Shown: in pieces, positions 60,422-64,000 of the stretch | Layout of the letters: every line of letters starts with the position of its first letter | How positions within the stretch are numbered: position 1 is the first letter of the stretch | NCBI GenBank assembly: GCA_020637805.1 | Contig: JACKJU010000002.1 | Span: 186,001 to 250,000, forward strand | DNA from: Nitratireductor sp. | Lineage (GTDB): Bacteria > Pseudomonadota > Alphaproteobacteria > Rhizobiales > Rhizobiaceae | DNA: 64,000 nt | Direction of reading: 5' to 3' | Translations under genes and position numbers: made by a program | Notes under the pieces: generated by a model | The model's database searches: none | The model's input: the letters and a program-made list of their open reading frames with translations, nothing else | What the model was told of the DNA's origin: nothing

Positions 60422-61186
60422 TCAGGCAGCAAGACAGCGAAATGTCTCACCGATGCCGTCATGGATTAGAAGGTCGGCAAAGGGATCCATGTCCGTGGGT
60501 TCGCGATTGATGATCACAAGCCTTGCGCCGGCGCGGCGTGCAGCGATTGGAAGCGAAGCGGCGGGATGCACTACCAGCGAAGTGCCGATGGCTATGAAAA
60601 GATCGCAGGACTCGGCGGCGCGGAAGGCATTCGCGGTTTCTTCCTCGGGCATCTTCTGGCCGAACATGACAACATCGGATTTGACGATACCGCCGCATTT
60701 GCGGCAAACGGGCGCGCGTCCCGTCTTGGAGATAGACTTCCGGCACTCGGCGATCGTGTGCCCCAAACCGCATTTCGTGCAGCTTGCGTGACGCGCGTTG
60801 CCGTGGATCTCGATGATCGCCTTTTCGGGCGTTCCTGCCAGTTGATGCAGTCCGTCGATGTTTTGCGTGATCACTGTCTGGCAATGTCCGGAGCGTACCC
60901 AGCGCGCTATGATCTCGTGGCCGATATTCGGCTTCACCACGCCCAGCTGGTCCTCCATGCAGAAGCGGCGCTTCCAGTCTTCGAGCCTCGCCGCTTCATC
61001 TGCCATGAATTCCGAGTAGTCGATTATCCGGAACTTCGACCATATGCCGCCGGGTGAGCGGAAGTCCGGAATGCCGGACTCGGTCGATATGCCGGCGCCC
61101 GTCAACACGGTCACCGTGTAGGCGTCGTCCAGCATGTGTGCCAGTTGCGAAGCGCCGGCAGCGGCCGGCTTTCCTGCTATTGTCAT
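60422..61186 (-). CDS. cobB: NAD-dependent protein deacylase (sirtuin)
   Basis: 254 residues. NAD site: VLTGAGISTESGIPDFRSPGGIW; catalytic His in EIHGNARHASC, TQNIDGLHQLAG; zinc Cys pairs CTKCG and CRKCGG. GTSLVVHPAASLP and VIINREPTDMD finish the Rossmann part. It removes acyl groups from Lys of proteins using NAD. Start chosen at MTIAGKPAA; the frame is open 27 codons upstream. R/Y residues for succinyl preference were not clear. Confidence 0.93.
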   Translation of the reverse strand: MTIAGKPAAAGASQLAHMLDDAYTVTVLTGAGISTESGIPDFRSPGGIWSKFRIIDYSEFMADEAARLEDWKRRFCMEDQLGVVKPNIGHEIIARWVRSGHCQTVITQNIDGLHQLAGTPEKAIIEIHGNARHASCTKCGLGHTIAECRKSISKTGRAPVCRKCGGIVKSDVVMFGQKMPEEETANAFRAAESCDLFIAIGTSLVVHPAASLPIAARRAGARLVIINREPTDMDPFADLLIHDGIGETFRCLAA

Positions 61187-61280
61187 GGTGCCATGGAATC
61201 TACTGCGGCCCGCCGCGTCAAGCTCAATGACAAAAGGAAAGGGGCGATCCGAAGACCGCCCCTCCAAACATCCTGGTCAA

Positions 61281-61562
61281 TCAAAGAACCTGGGAGAGTT
61301 TCATTGCGACGCCCATGTCGCCCTCAACCTTGATCTTGCCCATCATGAAGGCGCCGGTTGCGTTCTCGGAGCCGTCAATCAGGCCTTCGAGGGTGTCGAG
61401 GCTGAGCTTGATGGTGCAGTCTGCGGCCTTGTCTTCGGTAACGACTTCGGAGCCGTCGACGAAGATCACGCCGTCACTGCCGCAATCGAATTTCACGGTG
61501 GAGTCGAGGCCGCCACTGGAGACCTTGGAACGGATCGCGTCTGCTGCTGTTTCGATGCTCAT
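61281..61562 (-). CDS. SCP2 sterol-binding domain protein
   Basis: 93 residues, only the SCP2 domain: VKFDCGSDGVIFVDG, DCTIKLSLDTLEGLIDGSENA, FMMGKIKVEGDMGVAMKLSQVL. It binds fatty acyl or sterol-like ligands in the cytoplasm. A LiuR-like operator is 26 bases upstream of the ATG, linking it with acyl-CoA metabolism. ATG with GGAAGGAAC upstream. It precedes no close partner; sirtuin gene follows on the same strand. Confidence 0.93.
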   Translation of the reverse strand: MSIETAADAIRSKVSSGGLDSTVKFDCGSDGVIFVDGSEVVTEDKAADCTIKLSLDTLEGLIDGSENATGAFMMGKIKVEGDMGVAMKLSQVL

Positions 61563-61587
61563 CGGGGTTCCTTCCTGATCGAATGTC

Positions 61588-61602
61588 TTACGTTAACGTC
61601 AA
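61588..61602. promoter_or_regulatory. LiuR-like operator before the SCP2 gene
   Basis: TTACGTTAACGTCAA with perfect centre ACGTTAACGT. It resembles the site before fadD at 26832-26851, including the flanking TTTTG. Confidence 0.55.
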
Positions 61603-61667
61603 TTTTGTGCCTTTTGCCAGTTTTGCATGGCGAATGCAAGCCCGCTGAATGGCGAACCAGATGGACG

Positions 61668-62954
61668 CTAGAGTGCGACACGGGCACCTTCCGCGATGGT
61701 CCGGTCCGCCGAGTTCAGCTTGTCGATGGCAAAGCCTGCCGCGCTCTTGTAACCGGCCATGAATTCGTTGCGTTCAGCGGCCGGAATAATGTCGTCGATG
61801 TTGTCGAACTGACCGCCGCAGCGCTCGTCAACCATGTTGAGGAGGCCGAAAGGTCCGGCGCCGCGGTTGCGCAGTACCAGTTCGCCCACCGGGCCGGAAA
61901 GCCTGGCGTCATAGGTCTGCAGCGCTTCAGGCGTAACTCCCTTTTCCACCATGGCCAGGCCAAGCTGGCGTGCATCGATGATGGCCTGGCTGGCACCATT
62001 CGAGCCCGTCGGATACATGGCGTGGGCGGCATCGCCCATCAGCGCCACATTGCCTTCCACCCAGGTGCCGATCGGGTCGCGGTCGATCATCGGGTTGACG
62101 AATGCCGTTTCGGTTTTAGAGATCATCTCTGGTACGTCGAGCCAGTCGTAGCGGAAGGTCTCGAAGTGATGGATGAAGTCGGAAACCGGCACCGGCTTGA
62201 ACCAGCCCTGTTCCTGCCATCCCTCGGAATTGTCCACCGTCATCTCGGCGATCCAGTTCACATCGGCAAGACCTGTCTCCGGATCGGGGTGAGAAATCGG
62301 ATATATCACCATGCGGTGCCGGTGGGTGCCGAGGCCGATGAAGGACGATCCTGTCCGCACGGGAACAGCGGGCGAGGTTCCCCGCCACATGACTGCGCCC
62401 CCCCAGTGGATCGGCGGCTGGTCCGGATGCATGCGGGCGCGTATCGCCGAATGCAGGCCATCGGCACCGATCAGGATTTTCGCGCTCTCAAGCGTGACGT
62501 GGCCATCGGCATGTTCAACCGTGTATGAAACCGTACCATCCTCGTTGTTGTAGTAGTCGATGACGCGTGCACCCAGTTGCACGTTCTTTTCGCCAATGCG
62601 CTCGCGAACCTTGTCGAGCAGCATCATGTGGAAGCGGCCTCGGTGAACGGCGTATTGGGGCCATTTGTAGCCTGCGTCCAGGCCACGCGGTTCCGAGTAG
62701 ATTTCGTTCCCGTTGAGCCCGACGAGTCCCCATTCCTTCGCGGGGACGCCGGTCCTGTCCATATCCGCCTGGGAAATCCCGAGGTCGAAGAGTTCGCGCA
62801 CCGCATTTGGCTGGATGTTGATGCCGACGCCGAGCGGCTTCAGTTCGCGCACGCTCTCGAAAATCGTGCATTGCACGCCGATCTGGTGAAGTGTGAGAGC
62901 AAGCGAAAGGCCTGCGATACCGCCTCCGGCAATCATTACGGTGTGTCTTGGCAT
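61668..62954 (-). CDS. FAD-dependent monooxygenase, PhzS-like
   Basis: 428 residues. FAD motif GGGIAGLSLALTLHQIGV, then ELKPLGVGINIQPNAV, SEPRGLDAGYKWPQYAVHRG, GADGLHSAIRARMHPDQ (the DG motif) and GNVALMGDAAHAMYPTGSNG (GD motif). The PLGVGINIQP and YPQY/HRG-type stretches are those of PhzS, the phenazine hydroxylase, among the salicylate-hydroxylase-like proteins. No phenazine genes are here, so another aromatic or heteroaromatic substrate is expected. A partial acyl-CoA synthetase gene is 61 bases upstream on the same strand. Confidence 0.9.
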   Translation of the reverse strand: MPRHTVMIAGGGIAGLSLALTLHQIGVQCTIFESVRELKPLGVGINIQPNAVRELFDLGISQADMDRTGVPAKEWGLVGLNGNEIYSEPRGLDAGYKWPQYAVHRGRFHMMLLDKVRERIGEKNVQLGARVIDYYNNEDGTVSYTVEHADGHVTLESAKILIGADGLHSAIRARMHPDQPPIHWGGAVMWRGTSPAVPVRTGSSFIGLGTHRHRMVIYPISHPDPETGLADVNWIAEMTVDNSEGWQEQGWFKPVPVSDFIHHFETFRYDWLDVPEMISKTETAFVNPMIDRDPIGTWVEGNVALMGDAAHAMYPTGSNGASQAIIDARQLGLAMVEKGVTPEALQTYDARLSGPVGELVLRNRGAGPFGLLNMVDERCGGQFDNIDDIIPAAERNEFMAGYKSAAGFAIDKLNSADRTIAEGARVAL

Positions 62955-63015
62955 CGATCGGATCTTGGTCTGAATTCTTCTGTCTGGATGCGGGGTGTTC
63001 CGTGTTCCTGCGCGG

Positions 63016-64000
63016 TCAGTTGTCCATCAGCAGGCCGGCATATTTCTCTCTAAGCGATGTCTTGAGGATCTTGCCGGTCGCACCCTTGGGAATACTGTCC
63101 ACGATCTTCACCGCGTCGGGGATCCACCATTTCGCGACCTTGTCTTCGTAGAAGGCGAGCAGTTTCTTTTCGTCGATCTCGACGCCCTCTCTCGGAACGA
63201 CGATCAGCAGGGGGCGCTCGTCCCATTTCGAGTGATGGGCGGCGATCACCGCTGCCTCTGCCACATCGGGATGGCTGACGGCGAGGTTTTCGAGATCAAC
63301 GGTTGATATCCACTCTCCACCGGACTTGATAATGTCCTTGGAGCGGTCGCGAATGGTCATGTAACCTTCAGCGTCGATGGTGGCGACATCGCCGGTCGGG
63401 AACCATCCGTTGTGAAGCACTTCGCCGCCCTCGTTGCGGAAGTATTCGCTCATGACCCATATGCCGCGGGCGTACAGGTTGCCTGATGTCTCTCCATCCT
63501 CGGGAAGACGGTTGTCGTCATCATCGAAAACACCGAGTTCGATTCCGAAGGGCGGCCGGCCCTGGTTCTCGCGCAAGCGTTTGAGCGTGGCTTCGTCGGC
63601 TTCGAGATGCTTGTTCTTCAGGTTGTTGACGGAGCCGAGCGGGCTGAGCTCGGTCATACCCCATGCGTGCAGTACCTCGACATCGTAGAGATCGCGGAAC
63701 TTGGCAATCATCGAGGGAGGGCAGGCGGAACCGCCAACCACGGTGCGCTGGAGATAGGGCAGTTTCTCGCCGGTTTTCTCCAGTTCGGCCAGCAGACCTG
63801 CCCAGATGGTGGGAACGCCCGCGGAAATGGTGACCTTTTCCTGGTTGAAGAGCCGCACAAGGCTTGGGCCATCCAGACCCGGCCCGGGCATGGCGAGTTT
63901 CGCACCGACCAGTGGCGCGGCATAGGGCGTACCCCAGGCATTTACGTGGAACATCGGGACGACAGGCAGCAGGCAGTCGCGCGCGGAGAAATTCATCACG
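63016..64000 (-). CDS. acyl-CoA synthetase (AMP-forming), N-terminus outside the window
   Basis: 327 or more residues, C-terminal part. PMFHVNAWGTPYAAPLVGAK, HAWGMTELSPLGSVN (A5), WFPTGDVATIDAEGYMTIRD and RSKDIIKSGGEWISTVDLEN (A7/A8), and GATGKILKTSLREKY with the catalytic Lys. These fit medium/long-chain acyl-CoA synthetases of the AlkK type. It converts a free acid to acyl-CoA. Upstream part is beyond the window, so the start cannot be set. It reads toward the PhzS-like gene, same strand, probably one operon. Confidence 0.9.
   Translation of the reverse strand, partial: VMNFSARDCLLPVVPMFHVNAWGTPYAAPLVGAKLAMPGPGLDGPSLVRLFNQEKVTISAGVPTIWAGLLAELEKTGEKLPYLQRTVVGGSACPPSMIAKFRDLYDVEVLHAWGMTELSPLGSVNNLKNKHLEADEATLKRLRENQGRPPFGIELGVFDDDDNRLPEDGETSGNLYARGIWVMSEYFRNEGGEVLHNGWFPTGDVATIDAEGYMTIRDRSKDIIKSGGEWISTVDLENLAVSHPDVAEAAVIAAHHSKWDERPLLIVVPREGVEIDEKKLLAFYEDKVAKWWIPDAVKIVDSIPKGATGKILKTSLREKYAGLLMDN

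Noticed and set aside
61134..62528. 464-codon open frame on the plus strand
   Set aside because: Runs antisense across three real genes (sirtuin, SCP2, monooxygenase) with recognisable domains.
1..64000. tRNA, rRNA, transposase or phage genes
   Set aside because: None was recognised on either strand.

Overview
The window reads as chromosomal DNA of a GC-rich alphaproteobacterium, most likely a Hyphomicrobiales/Rhizobiales member of the Rhizobiaceae/Phyllobacteriaceae type. This rests on the S. meliloti-like ars operon with an aquaglyceroporin, the fused allantoinase/OHCU decarboxylase, the single-chain 1166-aa indolepyruvate oxidoreductase, TRAP transporters, DUF3309 and LiuR-like operators. 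Genus and species cannot be fixed from the sequence alone. No rRNA, tRNA, CRISPR array, prophage or transposase was seen.

Layout. 1-7 kb: the tail of an unidentified gene, a 1208-aa outer-membrane barrel protein, an MFS exporter and an orphan TRAP binding protein. 7-13.5 kb: an MHYT-GGDEF-EAL protein, a secreted alpha/beta hydrolase, an amidase and guanine deaminase. 13.8-21.5 kb: xdhAB, an MDR reductase, a SulP transporter and formaldehyde-detoxifying adhC. 21.5-26.8 kb: a lipoprotein, a small XRE regulator, two tiny membrane proteins, a YaiI-type protein, fghA, a second orphan TRAP binding protein, MarR and DUF3237. 27-33 kb: FadD-type ligase, DUF4031, PhoX-like phosphatase and a DMT exporter. 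33-35.6 kb: an unusual minus-strand locus with a Tat-signal Gly/Lys repeat protein, a YkgJ-HprK fusion and a PqqD-like protein. 35.8-42.4 kb: indolepyruvate oxidoreductase, a GNAT-like protein, Lrp, and a tandem AHSA1 protein with its ArsR regulator. 42.5-45.3 kb: arsenic operon arsR-arsC-aqpS-arsC2-arsH, with aqpS frameshifted. 45.3-54.9 kb: trhO, a proline racemase family enzyme, GST, TRAP permeases DctMQ, FKBP, a PatB-type lyase, a CoA transferase and an MBL protein. 55-56.9 kb: three tandem paralogous small secreted repeat proteins. 56.9-59.7 kb: uraH, puuE-uraD and allE. 59.8-64 kb: a PNPOx-like protein, sirtuin, SCP2, a PhzS-like monooxygenase and a partial acyl-CoA synthetase.

How the genes fit together. 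Guanine deaminase plus XdhAB would convert guanine to urate. About 40 kb away UraH, the PuuE-UraD fusion and AllE take 5-hydroxyisourate to ureidoglycolate. The urate oxidation step and XdhC are not in the window. AdhC and FghA form the glutathione-dependent formaldehyde pathway. Two TRAP binding proteins lack permeases while a DctQM pair lacks a binding protein, so they may share parts. FadD and the SCP2 protein each have an ACGTTAACG-type operator.

The best candidates for something undescribed are (1) the Gly-Lys repeat protein / YkgJ-HprK kinase / PqqD locus at 33.0-35.5 kb, which looks like a peptide-modification system acting on a Tat-exported low-complexity substrate, and (2) the array of three small exported proteins at 55.0-56.9 kb, each built of three copies of a 20-22-residue motif. 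A dispersed intergenic element of about 110 bp with two hairpins occurs three times.
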